DNA from: Alteribacter natronophilus
Lineage (GTDB): Bacteria; Bacillota; Bacilli; Bacillales; Salisediminibacteriaceae
NCBI RefSeq assembly: GCF_006007885.1
Contig: NZ_VCRO01000006.1
Location: 136,920-200,919, forward strand
DNA: 64,000 bases
Reading direction: 5' to 3'
Shown here: one piece after another, positions 10,140 through 20,343 of the stretch
Layout of the letters: each line of letters begins with the position of its first letter
Position numbering within the stretch: the stretch's first letter is position 1
Position numbers and translations under genes: made by a program
Notes under the pieces: generated by a model
Databases searched by the model: none
Seen by the model: the letters and a program-made list of their open reading frames with translations, nothing else
Told to the model about the DNA's origin: nothing

Positions 10140-10834
10140 AGGAAAAACACGACCACAAACTGATCGTCACGATCGTAAAGCGTGGAAAATCAAAAAAGGT
10201 AACAAAAGCCTCCAAGAAAGCTGGTGCGGAAGGCGGGACGGTTCTTCTCGGAAGCGGTGTCGGCATTCATGAAAAAGGCAAAACGTTCGGGCTCGACAGG
10301 ATTTACGAAAAGGATGTCGTTCTTACCCTCGTGCCGGACCACATCCTTCCGTCTGTGATGGAAGCTATCACAGACGCTGTAAAGCTCAACACAAAGGGAA
10401 AAGGTATCGGCTGCATTCTCGATATCAGAAAAACAATAGGGATGAGCCATATCGACTATGAAGAGATTGAAAAGGAGGATCTGGATGACATGACTGACAA
10501 CACAAAGGGCTTCAATCTGATCGTGACCATTGTGGATAAGGGCAATGCGGGAAAAGTTGTCGACAACTCGATCGCTGCAGGCGCAGAGGGAGGAACCATT
10601 CTCAGCGGCCGGGGCAGCGGCATTCATGAAAAGGCCAAGATCCTCTCACTGAACATAGAACCGGAAAAGGATATAGTGCTGACACTTATCCAGAGAAACA
10701 AAACAAAAGAGGTGCTTGGAAAAATTGAAGAAGGAACCGGACTGAACCAGCCGGGTAAGGGAATCAGTTTTGTCCTTCCCGTAGAGGATACGGTCGGCAT
10801 ACACCACCTGCTCCAGGACAAACAGGAAGAATAG
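10136..10834 (+). CDS. Tandem (fused) P-II-like signalling protein
   Basis: 232 aa made of two homologous P-II-type ferredoxin-fold domains, residues about 7-110 and 128-228. Each has the pattern LIVTIV.KG...KV...AGAEGGT(V/I)L.G.G.GIHEKAK, a central strand (DVVLTL or DIVLTL), and a C-terminal GKGI...DTVGI.H segment. P-II proteins are usually one domain and trimeric, and sense 2-oxoglutarate and nucleotides. The uridylylation tyrosine and T-loop of GlnB/GlnK are not recognisable, so this is a P-II-like protein. The start at 10136 has GGAAGGAG upstream and overlaps the previous stop. It presumably gates the two DUF1538 proteins (inference from operon). Confidence 0.85.
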   Translation: MKEKHDHKLIVTIVKRGKSKKVTKASKKAGAEGGTVLLGSGVGIHEKGKTFGLDRIYEKDVVLTLVPDHILPSVMEAITDAVKLNTKGKGIGCILDIRKTIGMSHIDYEEIEKEDLDDMTDNTKGFNLIVTIVDKGNAGKVVDNSIAAGAEGGTILSGRGSGIHEKAKILSLNIEPEKDIVLTLIQRNKTKEVLGKIEEGTGLNQPGKGISFVLPVEDTVGIHHLLQDKQEE

Positions 10835-10852
10835 CGCAGGCAATAATACACG

Positions 10853-10883
10853 GAAGGCTCCGGACACTTGGTCCGGAGCCTTC
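10853..10883. terminator. Hairpin between convergent genes
   Basis: Perfect 13-bp stem GAAGGCTCCGGAC / GTCCGGAGCCTTC with a 5-nt loop. The T-tract is weak on both sides, but it sits exactly between the convergent P-II-like and pentapeptide genes. Confidence 0.72.
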
Positions 10884-10892
10884 ACCTGTTTA

Positions 10893-11492
10893 TTAGTCAA
10901 TCTTCGCCCCGTAGCTTTCAGCAAGGCGGAGCGCCTGATTCCAGTCGAGCTTCGTTTCGTCGAGGGTCACATCACGGAAATTGATCCCTTCGATCACCGC
11001 GCCACGGAGATCTGCTTTTTTCAGCACTGCTTTATGCAGTATCGCACGGGTCAGGTCCGCGCCTGTAAAAACGGCACCTGAAAGGTCCGCCTCGTAAAAG
11101 TCTGTTTCTCTGAGCACAACCCTGTCAAACCGGGCTTTCCTCAGATCGTGAAGCCTGAAGTTTACATACGACCAGTCACCTTCAGCGATTTCAAAACCAG
11201 TGAGGGTCGCTCCCTCAAAAGTTGAGCCCGTCATCTTACAGGAAGAGAAACGGGTAGTCCAAAGATTTGTGCTGGTAAACCGGCAGTTCGTAAACTGTGA
11301 TCCATCATGGGTGGAGTCGTTCAGCTTTGCTCCGCTGAAGTCACAGCTGATAAATGAGGAACGGACTGTTCCGATCCCCTGGAGATCAGCCCCCCGGAAA
11401 CTGCAGTTCGTATACGTACAGCGGATGAGCTCTTCTCCTGTCCAGTTCTCGCCGTCAAAGGAAGAATCAGCAAATTCCCCGTTTTCGATCAT
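10893..11492 (-). CDS. Pentapeptide-repeat protein
   Basis: 199 aa built of tandem A(D/N)LxX-type pentapeptides, for example CSFRGADLQG, CDFSGAKLND and the run TDFYEADLSGAVFTGADLTR. Such repeats fold into a right-handed quadrilateral beta-helix that can mimic DNA; some family members (Qnr, MfpA) protect gyrase. No signal peptide or membrane segment. Its start overlaps the stop of the upstream Spo0E-like gene (TAATG) and has no ribosome site of its own, so it is translationally coupled. Specific function unknown. Confidence 0.85.
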   Translation of the reverse strand: MIENGEFADSSFDGENWTGEELIRCTYTNCSFRGADLQGIGTVRSSFISCDFSGAKLNDSTHDGSQFTNCRFTSTNLWTTRFSSCKMTGSTFEGATLTGFEIAEGDWSYVNFRLHDLRKARFDRVVLRETDFYEADLSGAVFTGADLTRAILHKAVLKKADLRGAVIEGINFRDVTLDETKLDWNQALRLAESYGAKID

Positions 11493-11722
11493 TATACTGA
11501 ACCGGCACTTTCTGAATAACGGCTGTCCTGCCCGCTCAGTTTCTGATAACGGTTCAGAAGCTCGTCCAGCTCCTGGCTGTAACGGACCGTCTCTTCTGCG
11601 GTAAGGCCGTTTTTTCTGGCTGATTCCATCATTAAGGCCCGCTTTTCCTCCACGAAACGCTTAAGGTCATTTACTAGTACCATTTCCTCACTACCCCGCT
11701 CTTCATCTGTGTAAGCTGACAT
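11492..11722 (-). CDS. Spo0E-like aspartyl-phosphate phosphatase
   Basis: 76 aa of the Spo0E family of small two-helix phosphatases that dephosphorylate Spo0A~P and so delay sporulation. The signature is visible: a first helix with RALMMESARKNG and a second with the SQELDELLNRYQ motif (SxxLD, where the aspartate is catalytic in the family). The start is uncertain: an internal ATG at 11683 lies just after AGTGAGGAA and would give a 63-aa protein closer to typical family size. It is followed by the coupled pentapeptide gene. Confidence 0.8.
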   Translation of the reverse strand: MSAYTDEERGSEEMVLVNDLKRFVEEKRALMMESARKNGLTAEETVRYSQELDELLNRYQKLSGQDSRYSESAGSV

Positions 11723-11773
11723 TTTTCACAGATATTGTTAAACCAATTATAACCAAAGTCGTTCGGATTTGGA

Positions 11774-11816
11774 AGTAAAAAAGCATATTGCTATAAGAAC
11801 AATATGCTTTTTTACT
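11774..11816 (-). terminator. Terminator after phosphoglucomutase
   Basis: Perfect 17-bp inverted repeat (11774-11790 with 11800-11816), 9-nt loop, core GCATATTG/CAATATGC, with A/T tracts on both arms, so it can work in both directions. Confidence 0.9.
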
Positions 11817-11847
11817 ATAGTATTTTACTCACTGACCATAGGAACGG

Positions 11848-13587
11848 TTATGAGGTTGCGGTGTTTACTTTTTCAAGTACATCCGCTTTCAGGGATTCAA
11901 GTGCTTGTTCAGCTTCGGTAATTTCAGGCCTGTTCACCCCGAAGTAAGCTTTGATTTTCGGCTCAGTTCCTGATGGACGCAGGCAGTACCAGGAGCCATC
12001 TTCGAGAACCACTTTAATGACATTGGACAGCGGCAGGCCGATCTCCTTTTCTTCTCCGTCCTGAACGTACGTGCGAAGACCTGTCAGGTAGTCTTCCTGG
12101 TATTTCACCTTCTGTCCGGAAAGTTCCTTAACCGGTGACTCGCGGAAAGAATCCATCATGGCATTCATCGTTTCGGCGCCGGCTTTGCCTTTAAATACGA
12201 ACGATTCAAGGTCCTCCAGGTAGCATCCGTATTTTTCAAACAGGTCAAGAAGCCCGTCGTGAAGGGTTTTTCCCTGCTTCTTGTAGTACGCAGCCACTTC
12301 GGAGGCGAGAAGCGCAGCCTGAATGGCATCCTTGTCTCTTGCAAAAGGTTCGATCAGGTAACCGTAGCTCTCTTCGTACCCGAACAGGTACGTATTTTCG
12401 CCACTGCTCTCAAAGTTTCTGATCTTTTCACTTATAAATTTGAAACCTGTAAGGACGTCCAGTGTATCGACCCCGTATTCACCGGCAACGCGGCGGCCCA
12501 TTTCAGAGGTCACGATCGTTTTGATAACAACACCGTTATCCGGCAGGGTCCCTGCTTCTTTCCTCTTAGAGAGAAGGTAATCAAGCATCAGTGCTCCTGT
12601 CTGGTTACCGGTAAGAACTTTATACTGCCCGTTTTTGTCTTTGGCAGCTACACCGACACGGTCACCGTCCGGATCGGTTGCAATGAGCACGTCGGCACCA
12701 CGCTTGTCCCCGAGTACCATGGCACGGTCAAACGCCCGGTGTTCTTCAGGGTTGGGTGAGGTTACAGCTGAAAATTCCGTATCGGGTACTGCCTGTTCCT
12801 CCACCACGTGAACATTGGAAAAGCCGCAGCGTGCAAATCCATCCATCATCGGCTGCTGTGCTGCTCCGTGAAGAGGTGTGAACACGATGCTCAGGTCTTC
12901 ACCCATGGATTGAACCAGGTCACTGTCAACGACAACCGTTTCAAGTTTATCGCCGTACTTCCTGTCCATATCTTCAAGCACAAATTCAAGGAGACCTTCC
13001 TGCTCAAGCGTTTCTTTTTCCGCTGTTTTGATGAGCAGCTCATCCTCAACCGCATTGACCATTTCAATCAGCCTGTCCGCATCAGCAGGAACAAGCTGGC
13101 CTCCGTCTTCCCCGTAAACTTTGAAGCCGTTATATTCAGGAGGGTTGTGGCTTGCCGTGATCATGATGCCTGTATGTGTATTCAGCTCACGGACTGCAAA
13201 ACTGAGCTGCGGGGTTGGGCGCAGTTCGCTGATTACGTACGCTTTAATGCCGTTTGCCCCTAGTGTGCAGGCAGCCTCAAGAGCGAAGGCATCGCTCTGG
13301 CGGCGGTTGTCGTGGGCAATAACAACACCGCGTGACATGGCATCCTCACCGGCTGCTTTCATGTAGTCGGCAAGGCCCTGAGCCGCCTTACGGATCGTGT
13401 AGATGTTCATCCGGTTCGTTCCCGGTCCGATTTCCCCACGCATACCGCCGGTGCCGAACTCCAGGTTTTTGTAGAAACTGTCTTCCAGGTACGTTTCATT
13501 GTTTTCATTATGTTTAAGTTCCTCGCGGAGATCACTTCTGAGATCCTCAAATCCCATCCATCTCTCAAACTGCTTTTTCCAGTCCAT
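11848..13587 (-). CDS. pgcA: Alpha-phosphoglucomutase / phosphohexomutase
   Basis: Interconverts glucose-1-phosphate and glucose-6-phosphate, linking galactose metabolism and UDP-glucose formation to glycolysis. 579 aa, the usual length of the long bacillar form. The four active-site signatures are present: the phosphoserine loop TASHNPPEYNG (S146), the metal loop DPDGDR, the sugar loop GYEESYGY and the phosphate loop RPSGTEPK. The start has GAGGAGGAACGT upstream. It lies alone, with an inverted repeat in its 5' region (13654-13674) and a strong terminator downstream. It would feed the product of the gal operon into glycolysis. Confidence 0.95.
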   Translation of the reverse strand: MDWKKQFERWMGFEDLRSDLREELKHNENNETYLEDSFYKNLEFGTGGMRGEIGPGTNRMNIYTIRKAAQGLADYMKAAGEDAMSRGVVIAHDNRRQSDAFALEAACTLGANGIKAYVISELRPTPQLSFAVRELNTHTGIMITASHNPPEYNGFKVYGEDGGQLVPADADRLIEMVNAVEDELLIKTAEKETLEQEGLLEFVLEDMDRKYGDKLETVVVDSDLVQSMGEDLSIVFTPLHGAAQQPMMDGFARCGFSNVHVVEEQAVPDTEFSAVTSPNPEEHRAFDRAMVLGDKRGADVLIATDPDGDRVGVAAKDKNGQYKVLTGNQTGALMLDYLLSKRKEAGTLPDNGVVIKTIVTSEMGRRVAGEYGVDTLDVLTGFKFISEKIRNFESSGENTYLFGYEESYGYLIEPFARDKDAIQAALLASEVAAYYKKQGKTLHDGLLDLFEKYGCYLEDLESFVFKGKAGAETMNAMMDSFRESPVKELSGQKVKYQEDYLTGLRTYVQDGEEKEIGLPLSNVIKVVLEDGSWYCLRPSGTEPKIKAYFGVNRPEITEAEQALESLKADVLEKVNTATS

Positions 13588-13653
13588 ACGTTCCTCCTCA
13601 TGAGTATGTATTTGATGAATATAAACTCCGCTGTCGATCCGCCGCTTCCTTCA

Positions 13654-13674
13654 CTTAACAGGAGCGCTGTTAAG
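13654..13674. promoter_or_regulatory. Operator-like palindrome upstream of pgcA
   Basis: CTTAACAG and CTGTTAAG form a perfect 8-5-8 inverted repeat 67 bp before the pgcA start. There is no T-tract, so it is probably a protein-binding site. The sequence differs from the AT-only palindromes at the gal promoters. Confidence 0.45.
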
Positions 13675-13730
13675 CTCATCGGAAATAACGGGCGGAGACA
13701 GCATTCTATGTACTTTTCCCAGTGAACGAA

Positions 13731-13765
13731 AACGCCCTTTCCATTCAATTATGGCAGGGCGCTTT
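13731..13765 (-). terminator. Terminator after glpD
   Basis: On the minus strand GCGCCCT pairs with AGGGCG, with an inner CCAT/ATGG stem, followed by TTTTC. Confidence 0.7.
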
Positions 13766-13818
13766 CATTTCTTTTATTATACGGTGCTTGTCAGGAAAAG
13801 CCAAGAATATCGGGGAAA

Positions 13819-15525
13819 TTACTGTGGAACTTTGTCCTGTTCCGCCGCTTCATGTTTACTCGAATGATCCATGACTTTTTCTTCCGGATGAGTCGCGTAG
13901 GAGATTTCCTTTTCCAGCTCATTTTCAAACATTTCCCGCTGCTCGTGAGTCCAGTGAAGGCGGTAAGCAAGATAATTGGTTACGTTTGTTTTCCACTCTT
14001 TGACCCAGTGGATATCAAAGAACAGTGCCGCTGTCCGTCGGTTGAAAAAGTCAATCGGTGTGACCGTCATTTCCTCTTCAATACCGTACACAAGAGAAGC
14101 AAACACGCTTTTCGGCAGTCCGAAATGGCGGGCTTCCTCCCCTGAGGTTTCAAGAATTTCATACACTCTCTTTACGTTTGAGCCGTACAGCTTTACCAGC
14201 TTCTCAGCTTCGGCTTCTGAAAGTCCGAGCGCCGCCCCTGCAGCTGTCTGCTCTTTAATAAACGGACCGAGACCTTCAGAGCCGCCAACGTCGCCGCCGG
14301 AGAGGACGATTTTATCAGTTGTGCACTTTGCTTTCACACCGAGATCCTTTGCAACCATATCGACAATCCGCTCAGCCATTTTCCGGTAGCCGGTGAGCTT
14401 TCCGCCGGCGATGGAAATGAGGCCGGATTCGGAGATAAACGTTTCGTCTTTTCTTGAAATCTCGGAAGCCGATTTCCCTTCCTCATGGATGAGCGGACGG
14501 AGGCCCGCCCAGCTGGACTCCACGTCTTTTTCCTCCAGCTTGAGGCTTGGGAACACGTAGTTTGCCGCATCGAGAATATAATTAAGATCTGCCTGAGTCA
14601 TGCGCGGGCTCGCAATTCTCCCGTCATAAAACGTATCTGTTGTCCCTACGTACGTTTTACCGTCACGAGGGATGGCAAAAATCATCCGGCCGTCATCCTC
14701 TGTGTCAAAATAGACCGCCTGCTTCAGCGGGAAGCGGGACTGGTCTACCACGAGATGGACACCTTTTGTAAGGTGAAGATACTTCCCTTTTTTTGAACCG
14801 TCCTTTTCACGGAGGTCATCCACCCATGGCCCAGCAGCGTTTACAACGCGCTTTGCCCGAATTGTAAATTCCCTGCCTGTCATCAGATCCGTTGCCTTCA
14901 CTCCGGCAACACGGCCATTTTCATAGACAAGCTCTTCTGCTTTCGTATAGTTTACTGCTTTCGTCCCGCGGTGTACTGCTTCTTTCATAATCTCAAGTGT
15001 TAAACGGGCATCGTCCGTTTTATATTCCACATAGACACCGCCGCCTTTAAGTCCGTCAGTTCTGAGAAGAGGCGCCTTATCCAGTGTTTTCTTCCGGCTG
15101 AGCATATTACGGCGTTCCTTGCGTTTAACGCCTGCAAGCTTATCGTACACTTTGAGGCCGACAGCTGTTGCCGCCTTCCCGAACGTGCCGTCCTTATAAA
15201 TCGGGAGAAGCATCCATTCAGGATTTGTCACGTGAGGAGCATTCTCGTAAACGATGGCCCGCTCTTTTCCCACTTCGGCTACAAGCTTAATCTCCAGCTG
15301 CTTCAGGTAACGGAGTCCCCCGTGAACGAGTTTTGTTGAGCGGCTCGATGTACCTGCAGCGAAGTCCTGCATCTCCACAAGCCCCGTGGACAGTCCGCGG
15401 ACACTTGCATCAAGGGCGATCCCTGCTCCGGTAATCCCCCCTCCGATTACGAGCAGATCGAGCTCCTTTCCTTCCATTTCTTCCAGATAAGCGTTTCTCT
15501 GAATCGCTGAAAATGGTTTTACCAA
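13819..15525 (-). CDS. glpD: Aerobic glycerol-3-phosphate dehydrogenase
   Basis: Membrane-associated FAD enzyme that oxidises glycerol-3-phosphate to dihydroxyacetone phosphate and passes electrons to the quinone pool. 568 aa, normal length. The N-terminal FAD-binding loop is VIGGGITGAGIALDA; GTSSRSTKLVHGGLRYL, the RVVNAAGPWVDDL segment and the AGGKLTGYR motif are family signatures. The start is TTG at 15525, with GAAAGGGTG 7 nt upstream; no better ATG exists. It is transcribed from its own promoter through a leader with a terminator (15603-15673), the arrangement expected for GlpP-controlled antitermination. Confidence 0.96.
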   Translation of the reverse strand: MVKPFSAIQRNAYLEEMEGKELDLLVIGGGITGAGIALDASVRGLSTGLVEMQDFAAGTSSRSTKLVHGGLRYLKQLEIKLVAEVGKERAIVYENAPHVTNPEWMLLPIYKDGTFGKAATAVGLKVYDKLAGVKRKERRNMLSRKKTLDKAPLLRTDGLKGGGVYVEYKTDDARLTLEIMKEAVHRGTKAVNYTKAEELVYENGRVAGVKATDLMTGREFTIRAKRVVNAAGPWVDDLREKDGSKKGKYLHLTKGVHLVVDQSRFPLKQAVYFDTEDDGRMIFAIPRDGKTYVGTTDTFYDGRIASPRMTQADLNYILDAANYVFPSLKLEEKDVESSWAGLRPLIHEEGKSASEISRKDETFISESGLISIAGGKLTGYRKMAERIVDMVAKDLGVKAKCTTDKIVLSGGDVGGSEGLGPFIKEQTAAGAALGLSEAEAEKLVKLYGSNVKRVYEILETSGEEARHFGLPKSVFASLVYGIEEEMTVTPIDFFNRRTAALFFDIHWVKEWKTNVTNYLAYRLHWTHEQREMFENELEKEISYATHPEEKVMDHSSKHEAAEQDKVPQ

Positions 15526-15602
15526 ATCAATGCACCCTTTCGTGTATGGGGGATGTGAGTGTCCCCTCGGTCTGTTTTATACTGAGTCGGGCAAAGGGTA
15601 CG

Positions 15603-15673
15603 AAAAAAGACCACAGCAATCCCCGTCCTCCGGATGAGCGTTTTTCACCCGGGAACTGTAAATGCTGTGGTCT
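15603..15673 (-). promoter_or_regulatory. glpD leader terminator, likely GlpP antitermination target
   Basis: On the minus strand AGACCACAGCA and TGCTGTGGTCT form an 11-bp stem followed directly by six T. The 44-nt loop holds a second stem (CCGGGTGA with TCATCCGG, one G-U pair). The structure lies between the glpD promoter and start codon and would stop transcription by default. In Bacillus subtilis GlpP with glycerol-3-phosphate lets polymerase read through such a leader; glpP is in this cluster. Confidence 0.82.
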
Positions 15674-15709
15674 TCTCCCAATCTCCGACCTGATTATGAA
15701 CTTACTATT

Positions 15710-15738
15710 ATTATAGTATACTTTTCGGCCGGGGTAAA
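15710..15738 (-). promoter_or_regulatory. Sigma-A promoter of glpD
   Basis: TTTACC (-35) and TATAAT (-10) with a 17-bp spacer, about 185 bp upstream of the glpD start and just upstream of the leader terminator. Confidence 0.65.
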
Positions 15739-15791
15739 GGCTCCTGTCACAGCATGACGGGTTTTATTTTGCGAGATCTTACTTTCACAAA

Positions 15792-17315
<1,524 letters not shown>

Positions 17316-17397
17316 TTATTTATTTAGTGAAGGGGCTGGTCTAAGTCGACTCTTCATTTCAATTCTCACCCTTACCTTTACCTCCAATTGCCAGGTG

Positions 17398-17952
17398 TTA
17401 CGCGTAATGTTTCCAGATTTCCTTTTTGGAGGTTGTAACGGCAGATGCCCCCCCCTGCAGAGCCTGTTCCGCATCCCTGACTGTCCGGATAAGCCCGCCG
17501 GCAATAACTGGAATTCCTGTTCGCTCCTTTACTTCTGCAATCAGGTCCGGCACTACTCCCGGCAGCACCTCGATAAAGTCCGGCTTGGTGACAGCGATCT
17601 GCCTGTAGCTGGTTTCAAGGGCCATGGAATCAAGCAGAAAAAGCCGTTGTATACCGGAAACGCTGTGTTTTTTAGCTTTAATGACCATATTTTTCCGGGT
17701 GGATATCAGGCCGTCCACTTTAATATCCTGACAGAGAAAATCAGCTCCATAATCATCATTTTTCAGACCGTAAACGAGGTCGGCGTGCACATACATCATT
17801 TTGCCGGCCCGTTTTGCTGCTCTCACCATACTACGTAACTGTCCCACGTGACTTTCCAACAGAACGATTGTCTGATATGAACTCTCCAGCAGCCAGTCAA
17901 AGTCTTTCATCTGGCGGATTGCCGGGAGCAGCTTCTGGTTATTATCATTCAT
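17398..17952 (-). CDS. glpP: Glycerol-uptake operon antiterminator
   Basis: 184-aa TIM-barrel-like GlpP protein. It binds glycerol-3-phosphate and allows read-through of leader terminators of glp genes. Family segments visible are LLPAIRQMKDFDWLLES, VHADLVYGLKNDDYGADF, VDGLISTRKNMVIKAKK and EVLPGVVPDLI...TGIPVIAGGLIR. The start at 17952 is set by AGGAGTG 6 nt upstream; the longer frame has no such site. It is the first gene of the cluster glpP-glpK-glpD. Its likely target in this window is the glpD leader; no comparable terminator stands in the 109-nt glpP-glpK gap. Confidence 0.93.
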   Translation of the reverse strand: MNDNNQKLLPAIRQMKDFDWLLESSYQTIVLLESHVGQLRSMVRAAKRAGKMMYVHADLVYGLKNDDYGADFLCQDIKVDGLISTRKNMVIKAKKHSVSGIQRLFLLDSMALETSYRQIAVTKPDFIEVLPGVVPDLIAEVKERTGIPVIAGGLIRTVRDAEQALQGGASAVTTSKKEIWKHYA

Positions 17953-17976
17953 CCGATTCACTCCTGTCTCCATATA

Positions 17977-18006
17977 ATAGTACCTTTTTTCGGAGACAGG
18001 TGACAA
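17977..18006 (-). promoter_or_regulatory. Promoter of glpP
   Basis: TTGTCA and TACTAT separated by 18 bp, ending 25 bp before the glpP start. CTGTCTCC / GGAGACAG arms flank the -10 and might be an operator. Confidence 0.55.
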
Positions 18007-18091
18007 GGCTGACAGAGTGGACGCGGGGCAGCCGCAAAACAGTTTAGTGCCCCAGCCACCGCCGTGGACGCTGCCGAACCGTAAAAACGAA

Positions 18092-18273
18092 AGGCTGTTT
18101 TCGGAGAGATTGTTGTTTTTCTACGCTGCAGACCGACGCTTTCCGCGGGCAACACCTCAGCCTCCTCGGGAAAATCCCCCTGCGGGATCTTCGGCTGTTG
18201 CTTTTCCCGCTGGAATCGCGGCCTTTCGCTCCAAAAAATAATACCAATAGCAACAATCTTTACGAAAAGAGCT
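18092..18273. repeat. MITE-like dispersed repeat, copy 1 (about 182 bp)
   Basis: Imperfect terminal inverted repeats of about 25 bp: GATTGTTG at 18108-18115 and CAACAATC at 18251-18258, extended outward by a TTTTCG block on each side. The GC-rich core contains CGCTTTCCGCGGGC, CAGCCTCCTCGG, CTGCGGG-A-TCTTCGGC and TTCCCGCTGGA. Copy 2 at 35081-35260 has the same length, order and orientation. No coding potential is seen. It fills the gene-free stretch between glpP and the GH42 gene. Confidence 0.85.
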
Positions 18274-18286
18274 AAATGAAAAGACC

Positions 18287-18308
18287 AGAGAGGGCTGCAG
18301 CCCTCTCT
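18287..18308 (-). terminator. Terminator after the GH42 gene
   Basis: CAGAGAGGGC-TGCA-GCCCTCTCTG hairpin, then GTCTTTTC on the minus strand. Confidence 0.7.
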
Positions 18309-18333
18309 GACCTAATCAATTTTCTATTCTAAA

Positions 18334-20343
18334 TCAGGATTTTTTTCTGAGTACAATGCTGCCGAGAGCACCAACTTCCATGGGGCCTTGATAAACTTCC
18401 TCAGTTACGGGATCCTTCCACTCCCCTTCAGGAAGCTCCACTGTGTATGCGCTGTCTGTATTGTGGTTCAGTACTGAGAGAAACTCTGTTTCCCTATCCC
18501 CTCTCCTGAGTACCTCGACCCCTTCAGGTGTTTCGAGAACCGGCACTCCGGACTGTGCGAAAATCTCACGGTACAGTGGGCGCAGAATTTCCTGGTCCAG
18601 ACCGCTTCCAATGTAATAAACGGTTCCTTTACCAGTCCTGTTCTTCGTAATAGCGGCCGTGCCGGAATAGAATGTGTCGCTGTATTCCGCAAGCACTTCG
18701 GCGCCGGCAGGGTCGATCAGGTCACACCACACTGCGGCATCCGACGTCATCCCCTCAATCGGTCCGGCCGTTCCTTCCACCCGGTTAATCTGGCCGCTTT
18801 GAAGGGACTCGTACTCGTTCACTTCGATGCCTGCAAGCTCAGACAGATCTCCCGGAAGCGTCTGGTCTGTAACAACATTAAAACGGTCTTTTACGCCTGA
18901 GCGGTACGTAAGCACCACGGTTCCCCCTGCAGCAGCGAACTGTTTCAGTTTGTCCGTAAAGCCGTTTTTAGTGAGGAAATAAACAGGAACTACTACAACC
19001 TTGTAGCCGTCAAGCTCCTCTACATCACTGATGATGTCTGTTTTCGCATTCATGGCATGAGCCGGTTCATAGAAGCGGAGAAATTCATCCACGTAGTTGA
19101 ACACTTCACTCTGCGGCTGGATCTGCCACGCCCAGTCATTCTCAGGGTCATGGTATACTGCCACATCCGCTTTATAATCAGATTCGATCCACTCATCACC
19201 AAACACTTTCATATTATCGATAACCCGCTTCACTTCCTCGAACTTCCGCTTCGGTTTGCCGTCGTGGTCCAGGATCCCGTGACAAAATTCCTCGGTCCCG
19301 AACCGGGCTGCACGCCATCGGAAGTAAACGATCGCTTCCGCACCACGGCTGATCGCCTGGTATGTCCACAGCTGTATATGACCAGGGCGCGGCAGATAGC
19401 CGATCCGGCCCCAGCCCTGGGCACCGGAGAGCTCCTCCATTACCCAGTATCCCTTCCCGCTCTTTGTTCCCCGGCACAGATCGTGCTGACGGGCGATGTT
19501 AGCCGGGGTAATCGGCTCTGGAAGCCCGCCCCAGACCGGGTAGTTGTCAAAGGAGATAAAATCCAGATCCTTCGCCATTTCCTTCTGGTTGAGAGCAAGA
19601 CCCGTGTAGACAAAGTTATGGGTAATAAACTGCCGTTCCTCAATATGCTTTTTAAGTTCATCCACCTGCAGACGGTTATATCGGTTGTAGGCTTCTGCAC
19701 AGAACCGGTCAAAATCAAGAAGCAGGCTCGGGTTATGCTCCTGATACACTTTCCGGGGAACCGGAATTTGATCCCACTCTGTATATGTCTGGCTCCAAAA
19801 AACGGTACCCCATGTTTCATTCAGCTTCTCAAGAGTCCCGTACTCTTCTTTCAGCCAGTCCTGAAAGCGGGCGCGGTCCTCATCGCCGTAGCTCCGATCT
19901 GATTTTTCATGACCGTATTCGTTGTCAGTCTGCCAGCCGATTACAGCTGTATGACTGCCGTAGCGCTTCGCCATCTCTGCAGTAATTTTCCTGGAAAACT
20001 CCTGATAGGTGGCGCTGTTTACTGTATAGTGCCTGCGGGCTCCAAAGGAAATGGTTACCCCGTTTTCGTCCACAGGAAGGATCTCTGGATACTTTTTAAC
20101 CATCCATGCGGGAGGAGTTGCGGTCGGTGTTCCAAGGACCACATCAATTCCGTTTTTATGAAAAAGATCGATCGCTTCGTCGTAAAGGGAAAAATCATAT
20201 TTCCCCTCTTCAGGCTCCATAAGGCTCCAGCCGAATTCGGCAATTCGAACCACATTGATCCCAAGTTCCTTCATCATTCTTACATCTTCAGACCAGCGGG
20301 TTTTCGGCCACTGCTCAGGATAATAATCGACACCAATATACAT
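18334..20343 (-). CDS. Beta-galactosidase, glycoside hydrolase family 42
   Basis: 669-aa cytoplasmic GH42 enzyme, normal length, no signal peptide. It hydrolyses beta-galactosides and beta-galacto-oligosaccharides taken up by the cell. The catalytic domain starts YIGVDYYPEQWPKTRW; the acid/base glutamate is in QTDNEYGH (E142) and the nucleophile in YWVMEELSGAQGW (about E303). The trimerisation and C-terminal beta domains follow (VAVYHDPENDWAWQIQ and a final beta sandwich). AAGGTGG precedes the ATG. It is the last gene of the galactoside cluster. Galactose released here would enter the Leloir genes galK-galE-galT encoded 5 kb upstream. Confidence 0.95.
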   Translation of the reverse strand: MYIGVDYYPEQWPKTRWSEDVRMMKELGINVVRIAEFGWSLMEPEEGKYDFSLYDEAIDLFHKNGIDVVLGTPTATPPAWMVKKYPEILPVDENGVTISFGARRHYTVNSATYQEFSRKITAEMAKRYGSHTAVIGWQTDNEYGHEKSDRSYGDEDRARFQDWLKEEYGTLEKLNETWGTVFWSQTYTEWDQIPVPRKVYQEHNPSLLLDFDRFCAEAYNRYNRLQVDELKKHIEERQFITHNFVYTGLALNQKEMAKDLDFISFDNYPVWGGLPEPITPANIARQHDLCRGTKSGKGYWVMEELSGAQGWGRIGYLPRPGHIQLWTYQAISRGAEAIVYFRWRAARFGTEEFCHGILDHDGKPKRKFEEVKRVIDNMKVFGDEWIESDYKADVAVYHDPENDWAWQIQPQSEVFNYVDEFLRFYEPAHAMNAKTDIISDVEELDGYKVVVVPVYFLTKNGFTDKLKQFAAAGGTVVLTYRSGVKDRFNVVTDQTLPGDLSELAGIEVNEYESLQSGQINRVEGTAGPIEGMTSDAAVWCDLIDPAGAEVLAEYSDTFYSGTAAITKNRTGKGTVYYIGSGLDQEILRPLYREIFAQSGVPVLETPEGVEVLRRGDRETEFLSVLNHNTDSAYTVELPEGEWKDPVTEEVYQGPMEVGALGSIVLRKKS

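Noticed and set aside
15747-15771. Terminator CCTGTCA/TGACGGG with TTTTATTTT after glpK
   Set aside because: The T-tract is on the plus strand while glpK is on the minus strand, and no plus-strand gene ends there; left out as a glpK terminator.
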